From: Dermanyssus gallinae
Taxonomy: Eukaryota > Arthropoda > Arachnida > Mesostigmata > Dermanyssidae
Assembly (NCBI GenBank): GCA_003439945.1
Contig: QVRM01005919.1
Location: forward strand, 248,001-312,000
DNA: 64,000 nucleotides
Direction of reading: 5' to 3'
Shown one piece after another: positions 37,329-49,374 of this stretch. Each line of letters starts with the position of its first letter. The stretch's first letter is position 1. Below the pieces are notes generated by a model. The model saw only the letters and a list, made by a program, of their open reading frames with translations, searched no databases and had not been told where the DNA came from. The position numbers and the translations under genes were made by a program.

Positions 37329-38519
37329 CTAGCCCCCCAAGCAGGACCAAGCAGGACACACGGAGACAACGTCACAGCTGGAATAGGCCAGTAGACACTG
37401 GCTGCCTGCCACAGCCATCGGGAGGACGGCAGTAAGCGACTTCGGCGGCAACACAGTCGGTCGCGGTGGCGGCCGCTGGGGTGGAGTGTTGTCTGTCCAC
37501 TGCAGTGTAGTGCGTTCATCCGTGCGTATGTCGCGTGCATCATTCACCAGATGGTGCAAGCCGTACAGGCGAACGTTTTTGACCAGCGACGCTGGCCGAC
37601 GGTGGGGTAGCGAATAGGGGGGAGCAGGAGAGGAGGGTAACGGGTATGAATGGAAGGTGGAGAGGAGGGGGGGGGGCAGAGTAGAGGGAGACTTTCCGCC
37701 AAATGAGATGTGACGGAATCCGCCACAGACGGAAGGAATAGGGAAAGTTGACCTGGCACATTTCCGCCGAGACAGTTTACCCTTCTGCTTGGCAAACATG
37801 TTCGAGGTCAAGCTTTGACTGCGAAACAGCTGACCAATTAGGGGTATCCGGTGGTACAGATACGTAAAGAATGGGGGGAGGAGGGGGAACAATAAAGTCT
37901 GGTGGGATTTCTTGGTTGTATGGCAAACATTTATGCTTAACGCTGTGATCTCAGTCCGCGTCCAAATAAGCGAGTAGACTTGTTGGTCAAGACAACGTGC
38001 GTCTACTGCACGGTCGTTGCCCTTTGTGTTCCAATTTGAAATTTTCACGTATGAGATCACATATGCGAGAACGCATATATGACGGCGACGGCGGCCAAAC
38101 ACCCAAGACAGCGTAGTGACAGCATAGACGGTGTGTCCGTCAACTGCTGCAACATCTGAAGCTGCGGTTTTTGTCGGCATCAACGTTGTTGCTGCTGTTG
38201 TTGTTGTTGCTGCTATCGGCGTCGTCGTCTTTACAAGCTGTGTTTTTGCTTTGGCAAAATTAAGCCGCCAGTGGAGTCTGCTGGCTGTTGAGATTCTGTT
38301 CTGCAATTCAAACAGGTACTTTTTGGCCACACCGCGACACTCTGCTGCTAGACTTCCCCCAGAAAGCGAGCCGGATGGCAAGCTTGGCCTTCGGGGATGT
38401 AGCGGTGCCCCCTCCCTCGCCCCATCTCTCCACTGCAGGACAGGACCACGCAGCCAGACCCATGTGTCGCGCGCTATGCCTTCCCCTCGTCGCGGGCCCT
38501 CGCAACGCCGGATGACCAA
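37329..38519 (-). other. Long minus-strand open frame, unidentified
   Basis: This is the longest open frame in the window: 396 codons from a TTG, or 283 codons from the first ATG (38180). The product has no signal peptide, domain or motif that I recognise. It mixes Ala/Thr-rich sequence derived from a GTT/GCT array with Pro/Ser-rich sequence. A 208-codon plus-strand frame (38131-38757) overlaps it. The length is more than expected by chance in balanced sequence, but GC-rich simple repeats inflate it. A nested antisense gene is possible but unproven. Confidence 0.15.
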
Positions 38520-38567
38520 TCAACCAACAGCGGCTTTTTTGTACGAGCAACAGGGTAACTGTTGTAG

Positions 38568-38612
38568 CAAAAGCAGCAGCAGTCGTCGTAGTAGTAGTAG
38601 TAGTAGTAGCAG
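38568..38612 (+). repeat. AGC/AGT trinucleotide array
   Basis: AGCAGCAGCAGTCGTCGTAG then AGT units. Confidence 0.85.
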
Positions 38613-39293
38613 CCCGCCGTATTATATCATAGCTTCATCTCCGCCCTTTCTATATTCGCAACTGCTGACATACACGTCCAGTAGGAGCGTGTATCAGGTA
38701 TGCGCGGGCGTGTGTATTCAGCTAATGCGTCAGGAAGCTGCTTTGCGCGTCTGCTAGCCGAATATCCATTGCGTCCACTACTTCTGCACCGAGACTCTAG
38801 TCATCACGATTCACTTTTCTCTCTCGTTCGTTTTCGTCCTCTCTCGATTCCACCTTGAAGCATCATAAGAAAAGAACCTCAGAAAGCAGCAGATCGACCT
38901 CAAAAATCCCGGCCGTGTCTTTTGCCCCCTCGGCCACCGCTGTGTCTTCTCCCCTCCAGTGGATTTTGTACAAGTGGGTTTTCTTCAAGTGTTCCCTGCC
39001 TACCTCGGGCTGTCCGTATTCTTCTCTTAACATTCACGGATATACATACCACTTCTGTTCTCAAGTCAACCCTCACATAAACAAACTGTCTTCGCCTCCT
39101 GTTATATATCTTGAAGCATTTAAATTAAGATCGTTTTACACCCCTTTCTGCTAACGAAGTCTAATGATGCTCTCTTGGATATGTAAGCATATTCAAAAAC
39201 ACGCTATATTCTTAGTGAGGTTTCCAGGAGAAATGCATGGCTGCTAGTCGTTAATCACTATTAAGTCGACATGATATTTTAAACTTCTATGCC

Positions 39294-39295
<2 letters not shown>

Positions 39296-39330
<35 letters not shown>
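39296..39330 (+). repeat. (TA)n microsatellite
   Basis: About seventeen TA units with one G interruption, directly before the 39341 duplication. Confidence 0.95.
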
Positions 39331-39334
<4 letters not shown>

Positions 39335-39340
39335 CTAAAC

Positions 39341-39522
39341 ATATATACCATCCGCCGAACGCATTTATTTAAAAAAATATATTTTGTTGTTTTCTGCGGA
39401 AGTGCAGTCTTTCGATATGACATTTTAAAATTATATATACATATACCACCCGACAAACGCATTTATTTTAAAACTGTTGAATTTATTTCGTTGTTTTCTG
39501 CCGGAGTGCAGTCTCTATGTGA
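39341..39522 (+). repeat. Tandem duplication, unit about 100 bp
   Basis: Copy 1 (39341-39420) and copy 2 (39439-39522) share ATATACCA.CCG, AACGCATTTATTT, TTGTTTTCTG and GGAGTGCAGTCT-like blocks in order, about 85 percent alike by eye with indels. Confidence 0.8.
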
Positions 39523-41837
39523 TCTCCTGCCTGCTGCGCCAGGACTGCTCCTGCTGCTAAGACAGACTTTGTAGAACTGTATTGAAAACGTACTTACTCA
39601 TCGGAAACGTTTTGATAGCATACGGTGACGGAGCAGTACAGCTAAAAGTCACCAAGGTGCAGGAGTCCTTCGGACTGATAAGGTCGACTAGCTCACTCCA
39701 GTACTATCTACAGCATGCCGGTGCGCTCACACACACATACACACACCCAAGCGTATTGCGACGATGCTAGCCGTATGTGGGCAAACGCTCAGGACGCTGT
39801 GTTCCGATCAAGCGAGCCTCGAAGCTGGCCTCTTGCCTAGGTAGGTAGGTAGGCTGCTTGCTACGGCTTGAGAAGGTAGCGTGCCGTTGAGCGCAGTGCA
39901 GCGAGCTCTCTTCGCCCGACTGGTGCTTGGCTGTCGATGGCAACAAGGGCACAGCGCCGGGAGCAAAGTTCTCTGTAGCGTGTCTTGCCCGTAAATCACC
40001 ACCTATCCAACGCCCGTTTGCCCTACTCAACTGTCCTACGGTACGCTACCGACACTACGCAGGCGGCGGTCGACCGGGCAGCCAAGCAGGCAAGCCAAGC
40101 AGGTGAAGAAACTACGAGCGCTTCTTGGTCTTCTCGGTCTGTACGCTCATCGAGTTGCAGACAGAAACCCTCTGTCTGGGCCAGTGAAGATTACCGCCCC
40201 TTAGAACGATAGAAAAAAAGACGAAGAAAAATAATAAGAATGGGAGAGACATGATCACACGGCAGCAGCAGCAGCAGCAGGTCATCGCTAGGTTATTGGA
40301 ATATAAAAATATTGTTGGTAAACAACCCAAAGCGGCCGCTTCTAAACCAAAGACTAACTGGCGGCGGTCCTATGGGGCCTGGTACTGAGATTCCGTGACC
40401 ATTCTAGTAATGATTTGCTCCCTTTCCCCCCATCTGACCCCTCATCCTCTGCTGCTTTCCTTCTCTCGGTCCTATTTCTCTTGTTATCTTTTTTGTTAAC
40501 TTATAAAGCACTCAAGTACTCCAGAGATAGCTCTCAGCCATTAGTGATGGTCTGGCTGGCGGCTGTGTGTGCCTTTCTCAGTTTTACTTACCTACAAACG
40601 TTGCAGTACCAGTGTCATTGGTCGCTGTGTAAACTGGCCTAGCTTCCCCGAAAAAGCCCGAACCGCCGAGCGCTCTCACCAGGAGATATCAACGTGCCGG
40701 AGGGGCTGAAGTACGGACAGTCTATTTGATATTCCAGTCCCGTGTGCAGGGAAAGGTGGAGAATCTGCTAGAGATGTTCATTGCCGACCGCGGCGCTTGC
40801 TGTTGTGCCGCTTTTGCTGCGACCGGAGCTGTTGTTCAAATGCCTCTGTCTACATCTGTGTAATTCTCTCTTTCTCTCTCTATCGCTCGCTTTCTCAATT
40901 TCCCTCAGCCTCCCTAAAGCGGTCGTTGGGCAATAGAAATGAGGAATCCTGCTCGCTCGGTGACATCTAGTCTACTACTGGTGCACGATGTAAAGATAAG
41001 CACATTCAAATCGATGTGGTATTTGGTCAGGCGTAAGGCGTCACGCTTATATCGGACTACCTTTTGATTGTTTGCAGCCCGTGCTATCGGATAGTTGTGG
41101 AGCTGGACAGTAACGCGTGCATACGCGTACGCTGCCACCAGTGTGACCTCTATTTGTAAGCATAGTTAGCCCGTCGTGCTTTATTTTTGTTTTATTTGCT
41201 TTATTTGCTTTTTCTCATGTCTTGCTAACGGTCACGTACGGCATCTTTATTGCTCCATATCTCCAAGTATCCATATCCAAGTTATTTAGTGCCGTGGCGT
41301 CGATTGGCGTTACTTTGCAAACCGTTGTAGGAAAACTCTACTTATTGCACCTCAGTATTGCTTCGGTGGATAATTTCATCTATTCATTATGCGTGCGTTA
41401 CTGTTGTCAATCACAACTGCGCGACCAACAGTACAACAAACAAAAAGTGCAAACTTAGCGTCGTCATCGTCGTTATTTCTACTGTGTCTGTCGTTGGCAG
41501 AGTGTTGGGCTGCTGCAGTTGTTATCGGTGGTTATAGCGACGGTGGTAGTGGTGCTGTTGCGATCGCTGTGGTTGTTGTGGTTGCCGTTGTCGTTGAGGT
41601 TGTTGTTGCTATGTCTTCTCTCCCTCTCTCTCTCGATGGATCGGAAAAGCCTTCTCAACCTATGGACAGCCTGGCGTCATAATCAGTAGCATGGCCGGTG
41701 GCTACGAACGTTGCTACTTACCTGCCTCTACAACAGCGGCAGCAGCAGAAGCAGCAGCAACGGCTACAATGGCTACAATATCAGTGTTTTGGGCCGAGCA
41801 ATGAGTGAGTGAGTGGTTGAGCTGGCCCCGCAAGCGA

Positions 41838-41859
41838 GCCAGCAAATATCGTTGCTGGC
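41838..41859. repeat. Short hairpin
   Basis: GCCAGCAA and TTGCTGGC are perfect 8-bp arms around ATATCG. Confidence 0.75.
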
Positions 41860-43399
41860 AAGCTCTAAACAAGCTTGTCAGTGATGTTCGAAAGGTCTTG
41901 CCTGGGAAAGGAGGGAGAGAGGGAGGTAGGGGGCGGTCTGGCGAGGGGAAGTGAGTAATATCGGAGTGGGTGAGCAGGCAAACGGAGGGGGGAGGTGGAC
42001 AACCCGGAGTCCCGGATGGGCATAGGTCGAAGGGCAGGCGGCCCCGGCGGCGGCGGCAGCAGCAGTGGGCAGAGGGCTACGATGGGCAGTACTGGGCATG
42101 CTACGATGAAGCACCGCCTGGCCGGCCACCACTGACTGTGGTGGCCAAGACAGACAGACGGACGGACCGCCGAAGAGAGCAGACTTTCCCCGTTCGGAAA
42201 GGAACGATGGAGATAGAGAAACTACTGCTGCTTCTGCTGCTGCGGCGGCGGCAGGATTTGCCTCTGCAATCTCTATGGCAGCAAGGGTATGATATCAGCT
42301 CGGTAAGCGAGTAGTGCGAACAGTGGTGGGGGTGACGGTGATGATAGTCGTAGTAGTAGTAGTAGCATGGGAGCGAGCGTAGTTTGTACGTACGTAGGTC
42401 CGTGCGAGCGATCGTGCGTGCGTGCGTGTCTGTATTGGAACGAATGCGTCTCTTCCTAGATCTAGGTAGGGGGTTCCGTGGCCGTTACTCTCGTCGCCCT
42501 CACAGCCCTGCCCCCCCCCCCCCCCTTCACCGCATCAGCATCGGCAGCAGCAGTGGCGACCGGGGGGCGCCTTCTTCCGCCGTGGTCGCGGCAGTCATCG
42601 TGGGTGGCGGCGATCGTCGACGACCACGACGATGTGTATGACGATGACGACGACGTCAAGACGCGGCTAGCTGGCTACCGCAAGCGGTCGCAACGACAAC
42701 GACGAAAGCGACGAGTGCGAGATGGCAGCAGCTAGCAGGTCGCCAGCCGACTCTGGCGAGTCTCTACAAGCAGCCTCACTGGCTTTAGTGGCTGTGGTGG
42801 TGGTGGTTCGTTTGTTCACTCTAGCGGCGTCCCTCCTTCCAGTGCTCCAGCCAGCGAGCCAACGAGGGAGCTAGGGCGGCTCCTGCCGCTGCAGCGGGCG
42901 GATGCGTTTTAGCCAATAACTCTTCTTGATCTGCACCAATGTGTTACCATATACACATATATGGCAGTGGCGGCGGCGGCGGCGGTAGCGGCAACGGTAG
43001 AAGGAAAACTGTGCAGAATGAGAAGAACAGTCCAAGAACGGAACGGTGTAGAGCGAGAGGGGGGATGGAGGACGGAGGGAGAGAGAGAAAGGAAATGCAG
43101 TGCTAGAGCGAAGCGAGACAAAGAGATAGGTAGATAGAGAACATGAGAAGGGAGTATGGCTGCTGCTGCTGCTGCTGCAAGCAGACAGGCGGCAGAAGTG
43201 GTGATGATGATGGTCGTGATGCTGCTGGTCATGGTGATAGCAGTAGCAGAGGCAGCAGCAGCTACGACAGTGGTAGCGGTGGCGAAAGGAGGTGGAAGAC
43301 AGAGGAGAAGAAACAGCGACCAGGAGCAGCAAATGTAGCGGTGGTAGTTGTAGTGCGAGCAAACTGGCGAGAAAGCGTTGTGAGCCGACACCGGGGCCG

Positions 43400-43433
43400 T
43401 CCGTTCGTTCGTCTGTCCGTCCGTCCGTCCGTG
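43400..43433 (+). repeat. (GTTC)n(GTCC)n tetranucleotide tract
   Basis: CGTTCGTTCGTCTGTCC followed by GTCC units. Confidence 0.85.
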
Positions 43434-44067
43434 TGGGCGGTGGACGGAGGGAGGCAGGCAGGGAGGGGGGGGGGTATGAGTGAGACGGCAGCGGTCATAA
43501 AACAGGCGGGCAATTGCCCCCGCGAGACCAATATCCTTAGAGATTCGCTCCCTCGCGGCCTCCGCCGCCGATGACGACGACGACGGCAACGCCGGTAGCA
43601 GCGGTGGCTAGTCGTAGCTGGCCCGAGATCGTCGTCCGCACCGCGCGGGAAGCGGGAAGGACAAGCTAGCCCAAAACCCGCGTCGTCTTTTGCGCGCGCG
43701 CGTCTTCCCCGTTGCCTTGGACTGCTGCTGCCGCTGCTGCTGCTACTGCTACTATTCGCCTCTCGCGGTGGTGACGCTACACATCTTAAGGACGACGGGG
43801 CGAGGGGGACGTTAGAGCGAAACTACTGCCCCGGTAGAGAGAGAGAGGGGGGGGTGGCGAGACGACAGCAACAACACAACGGCTCTTTCCGTACGCTTCT
43901 AGCACTGCTGGAAGCATTGCTACACGGACGACGAACACCCCGACGCTGCTTCGACTGACTACAACAGCTGGACGCTGAACGACGTATAATGTGTCTCCCT
44001 ATTTCTACAACTACAACCATCACTACGGCGATCACTCGTTTCGGGACGCGATCGGGACGGCCGGCTT

Positions 44068-44154
44068 GACGCGAGAAAATTTCGTCAGGTTCGCGATGAG
44101 AGGAGAGAACTTCCTCAAGCTCGTGACGAGCGGCGGGAACTTCGTCGTTTTCGT
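44068..44154 (+). repeat. 27-30-bp minisatellite, three copies
   Basis: Units starting GACGCGAGAAAATTTC (44068), GATGAGAGGAGAGAACTTCC (44095) and GACGAGCGGCGGGAACTTCG (44125). Read as codons they give a 9-10-residue repeat of the type R-x-N-F-x-x-F/L-x. Confidence 0.8.
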
Positions 44155-44785
44155 GAAGAAGAATAAGAAGAAGAGGCCAACATATCATCGTTCATGATGA
44201 CCTATGGTGTGATCTTCTATGAGCTTTATGAAAACCGTACGAAAGTCGCCGAGAAATTAAAGAGCGTCGCGCAATGTCGACGCGGCAACGACGGCAAGAA
44301 TAACGATGACGTCGCCGCTTTAGGATTGGCTCGCTTTCGACAACGACGACAACGCGGACAGCCAAATCCGCGCTTCGTTGTGTTATCTATTTCACCAGGG
44401 GGAAAGGGAAATGAGCAAGGGAGGAAGTAGCCGCAGATACAGCAGTGGACGTTGTGACCCAGGCGGGAGAGGTCCGAGAGCCCATCATACCGATAGACAC
44501 GCACACAAGCAGACAGATACAGGTCGCGTGGCGGCCGCGCGAATTGATCAACTGCTCGGCGCGATAATTCGTATGTAGTAGCAGCACAAATGATGACCGG
44601 CGAAACATAAATGATTACGTTGTCTTCATTGTGCCTCCAACTTCGTTAGACTTGAGGGCTGCGCTTCAGAGCGACACCGCCTTTCGAACGTGCCGGACAT
44701 ATAGCAGTTTAACACTACTATTCATATGTTTAAACAAAAAAACAAAGTGCAACACTGCCTTGTCGAATGTGCCTAACATATCGGA

Positions 44786-44811
44786 ATATATATATATATA
44801 TATATATATAT
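44786..44811 (+). repeat. (TA)n microsatellite
   Basis: Thirteen AT units. Confidence 0.95.
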
Positions 44812-47800
44812 GAATGCATAAACGTGACAATGCAAAATGAATAGGCGAGCAGCGTCTAATTGAAGTGCGGTATTTTCCGTATGATTGAGTGCGACTGCTA
44901 GCGTCGTCGTTGCCGCCGTGGCTTCGGTGAGAAACGTCCAATTTCCACCGTATTGGTTGCTGTCATAACAAGTCTGCTGTTATGTATGACTTGGTGACTG
45001 ATCGACAATGTTCCAGCCGCCAGCCTAGACTCCAGAACTGTCCGGCAAAATAGCGGGCGGTCGATGTGCGACTGCTGTCACGACGTGACACATGCTTGAG
45101 CCGGTTGATGGCAGACGATCAAACGAGTGCGGTGGCCAGCCACAACCTCCAGTTCAGGCTACGGAACGTTCGAGACGATTCCGTGGTCGCGACTAAAGGG
45201 GCCGACCTTTACACTCGCGCGAGGATTCACCTCGCGAGAGGGCACCCAAAGGCTCCCAGCGTTACACAAACAGAGGGAGGAGTCAGCCGGTAGAGGTAAT
45301 CTCGCCATTTCTAGCTAGCCCGCTTGCTCCCATTCGGGCTCTTCCCCTCGATCACAGCACGAAAGCAAGGCAAGCGAACGAGAAAAACAAAATGACGACG
45401 TTTGAGAGGGTGAAAACGGCCCTGCGGAAAACTCCTCGAGTCGAGTAACTTGAGCCTGACCTAAGTGTACAAACGACCCGATTATATCAGCTCGCCGCCA
45501 CTGTACAGCTTTGCTCCGATGCGCGTACATTACACGTATCTTGCCCTTTTTCTTCATCTCTCGGTCTGAATTTGTCTGTTGCTCTCCTCACTTTCTATGT
45601 TCCTATTTTTCGCAGACGCACGCACATACACAGAGACACAGACAAACGACAGGGGCGTCGTAACATTGAGCGAGTCTTCCCTTGTTCCGTTTTTCTCATT
45701 TTTGTGGTACTCTCCCCGTACAAGTACATCCCTACCTAGCTCGCGCGTTTAGCCAGTGCGGCTAGCTTGGAAGCCTGCTCTCAGCCGGCATCGTGCTGAG
45801 GCACGATTTAACCTAACAGCATCGTGGTAGATCGTCTATGCTGTGGTCATGGGGAATTTCACGTCGTACGTTCGGATGCATCGTACATGAGCATACATGA
45901 ATCCACTGTTTTGTTTATTTTCAGATTATGTAAGCCACTGCTACTAGCCTATTAAGGCTGTTGACTGGCCGAAATCAGCCTTGTTGTGGCTGTCTTCTAC
46001 TTTCTGAAGAGCTTAACGGTAGCAATACGCGGCCTGGTCGTTAGCTCTTTGAGTGTGGCCTCCAGCTAGTTTTGTGCCGCTTACGGATTAGCATCGTAAG
46101 CCAAACAACCGACAGCGAAATTAATGAAGAGATCCAGCGAGACATTGTTTGTACTTTGCCAGCTGGCTGAGTGCGCGGGATCCTTGTTAGGCCCATTTTG
46201 GTCAAAAAATGCACCTCGAGTTTTTAGTGCACGCGAGTAGCCTCTATTTACTTTCGATGTCGGTCATGCAGCGAGGCTAGGTAGCTGTAGGTAGCTTCAC
46301 AGACAAGCACCATCAGGGCACCGACCGACGGGCTGTGTGGACAATATGAATTTTTAAACATACTTAGCTCGCGAGTCGTCCATTGCAGGCTTAAACAGGT
46401 GTGTCTCGTACCTCAGGACAGTAAAGCGGCTGAAGGCATGATGTTTAGCAAAATACATCTTGCATGCTTAGGACATGCGGCATCTTTCAACCAGTTGGGA
46501 GGCACTGGCAAACTTTGCAATTCAAGTTTACCGGCATAGGTTTTTGTTCCCTCTTTCAAATGTCCGTCTGTGTGCGCATAATAGCCGCGCTTCGCAGACT
46601 CGCTTAGTAGCAGCGCGTGTCACTAGTTGTACTAGTATATGCGAATATATTCGTTCCAAGAAAGTCAGCCAGATAGAGAGTTCTGTCGCACCGTCGAGGT
46701 CCGATGTTGCCATTAAAGCCGAAAACGCCACAAACACACAATGTGGCCACTTGCAGACGTCCAGCGTTGGTTTACTGTAGTGACATTCTACAGCAGATGC
46801 ACGTTAACGCCAGCAAGTGTTTGATCAATGGACGATTGTTACAATGTCTATATGGGTGAATGTGTGCGTATTTGTGTGTTTTTGTGCACTGTGGAACGTG
46901 TTGTCAGAGGAGAGAGGGAGTGAGTGGAGGAGACGGAATGCTCTGACCGATAGAAGTGTCGAACGCAAAATGCATTGGTCGCTTGATACGCGCTTCACCG
47001 TCTCCTCCCGGTAAACGAGCCCACAGCTCCGACAGTCTAACCGACCGCAGGCGGTTCAGTGCTCTCTACCCCTGTGTGCTGCTGCTGCTGTTGATTGTTT
47101 CGAATGATCCCTTGTACCTTCGGTCGCAGCTCGTGACCCGTTTCGTTTGCAAGGGCAAATAGTGTTAATTCAAACGAACCTGCCACCACGAGCTATAGGG
47201 TGGGTCCGAGGCACTGCATTTCGAAGCACGCGAAGCGCCTCGGCGTTGGCTCTTTTCAACCCCCGCTTCATACGCTAGTGGTATGAAAACCGCACTCGAT
47301 AAACAGCGTCTCATTTGGCGGAAGCTGACTGCCTGAAAGATCCCCCATGGCGTGTCGAGAGGTTCAAATGGGGGGGGGGGTGGCCCCGTGGCAGCCTGTC
47401 GGACGGATGAAGCCAGGGATAAGGGGAAATTCTGGCGCTACGCAACGAGCTGAATGTGATGAGCCGAGTTTACGCCTACTCACGATTCAAGCCACGCGCT
47501 TTGAATGTGCTTCCTAATGAAATAGAGGATGCGTTCGAAGCTAGTCGCCGGTGATACTTATTTAGTGCCGCGACAGTTAAAGTCGGCTAATGCTGATTCA
47601 GTTGACACATTGCGAGGAAACATCCGAGTGGTTTTGCGACTAACACAACTTGTCAATACATGCCGTCGTTGTTTGCCTTACCGTCATGATTCGCCATTGC
47701 AGATGAGGCTCCGCAATGCTGGATGGGCGTGACTGACATGCGTGTTTTTGCGCACCAAAACGGTAGATTGGTCTCGTTTCAGCTAACGGCCAGTCCAAGA

Positions 47801-48113
47801 TCCGTAAAACCATTAATGACGGCAGAGTTTTCGTCGATTGTTGTTACTGAAAAACAGATTGACATTTAGCTAGGCTGGCTGGATGTTCATTTCTACAGAC
47901 TGAACTCTAAGGGAGCTTTATTTAAGAAACATTTATAGGCTTTGAAAGGTATACCTTTTGTATACATATAACTTTGAAGTTATTAAAATCATGACATAGA
48001 CCGATAAAGAACAGTTCGGTTCATATTCAGCACTGCTGTTGTGTCAACTTTTTTTTTGTTGCAACTTGAAAAGTACTTTTTTGACGTGAGAGATTGTATT
48101 TCGCTCTCCCTCT

Positions 48114-48115
<2 letters not shown>

Positions 48116-48151
<36 letters not shown>
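48116..48151 (+). repeat. (TA)n microsatellite
   Basis: Seventeen TA units after a CTCTCCCTCTC stretch. Confidence 0.95.
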
Positions 48152-48155
<4 letters not shown>

Positions 48156-48190
48156 CACATCATATTTATTCACCATAGTTGTTGGTAGGT

Positions 48191-48219
48191 ATATATTTAT
48201 TTATATATATATATATATA
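48191..48219 (+). repeat. Interrupted (TA)n microsatellite
   Basis: TA units broken by TTTATTT. Confidence 0.9.
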
Positions 48220-49061
48220 AAATAGTAAGCATATTGCAAATGCTAGACTTCGTTGTAGATTCAATAAGCGCTTGCAGTGAACCACATTGTTTCTAGATGT
48301 GTGTATGTTTGCGTTGCGCTGACTAACACAAGATGACGGACATCTGTTGTATTTAGCTAGGTATTGAGAATCGATGAGATTGTCGTGGCGTGGTGCTGTT
48401 TCCGCCGCCGCCGCCGCCACTACGCGTATCGTTTTTCATTCGCTCCTGTTCGAGAGTCATGTTTTTCTTTCATGTCTTTTTGTTGTTGTTGTTGTTGTTG
48501 CTAACTCAGCGATACACTTGTGTACGTGTCTGGCTTATTCCAACTATCACTCGACGAGTACTGCTGCTTTTCGCTATACTCTAAGGGTATAGCCGCCGTG
48601 ATCTTGGAAGCGTTGTGTGACCGCCGGGGCAGTAGCGGGAGCTACCTTTGAGTCACCACTTCAAATGCTCGAACGGCGAGGCGGCCCGGCGAACGGTCGC
48701 GGCTTAGTCCGTCGTTTTCGTCTCGCTCGATTCATGTTTGCTCTGTGTGTCGCTCATCCCATCTTCTTGGTTTCTTGCGTGGTAGTGGTGGTGGCGGTGA
48801 TGGTGGTAGATGTCTCCGTCGTCCGACCTGTCCGTCGAACCCGCAGCGTACCACCACCACTGCCACCACCAGGACAGAGACGCACGCAGCAAGAGCAGCA
48901 CCCGGGTGCGTGGCTGGTGTTTTTTGTTTCGCCACGAAGACAATGTTTTGTCTCAGTGTACCGGCAAATACTTTCCGGATCTCGGTCGCATTCACTTAGA
49001 CGCCTATATGCACACACACAGGACACAGAAACACACGCATGTACACAAACCCACCATTCAC

Positions 49062-49062
49062 T

Positions 49063-49093
<31 letters not shown>

Positions 49094-49108
49094 ATATAGA
49101 GAGAGAGA
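49062..49108 (+). repeat. Compound (TA)n(GA)n microsatellite
   Basis: Two TA blocks separated by TT, then GAGAGAGAGA. Confidence 0.95.
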
Positions 49109-49347
49109 TAACAAAAGGGAGGGAGGAAGAGTGAAGTAAACCATGTCACGTATATGATCCTCGACATCATAGCTCGTTGTCTCGTCCCTCGATTTAGTCT
49201 CCTCATTTCACTCACTATATATTGGCTACTTGTCACGCAACCACCACACAGTAAAAAACACGAAGAGGAACAGTGAAACTCTTGAAGATACTGTGATGAC
49301 GCATCATTCATTCTAGTAAACGTCTACCTCAATGTTCTCCCGGTGCG

Positions 49348-49374
49348 GTGAAGTGCACTTTAAAGTCACTTCAC
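49348..49374. repeat. Hairpin with palindromic loop
   Basis: GTGAAGTG and CACTTCAC are perfect 8-bp arms. The 11-nt loop contains the palindrome ACTTTAAAGT. Confidence 0.8.

Larger units (their letters stand above)
39523..44067. other. Intron block: simple-sequence rich
   Basis: GTT/GTG-rich sequence lies at 41520-41610, GGAGGG and CGG/CAG stretches at 41.9-42.3 kb, a C15 run at 42511-42525, and GA-, CAG- and GTCC-rich sequence at 43.0-43.5 kb. Overlapping open frames on both strands come from these arrays; no gene was recognised. Confidence 0.6.

Noticed and set aside
42909..43589. 226-codon minus-strand frame rich in Ala/Ser/Pro
   Set aside because: It reads through CAG, GA and CGG simple repeats; the opposite strand is also open. 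Repeat artefact.
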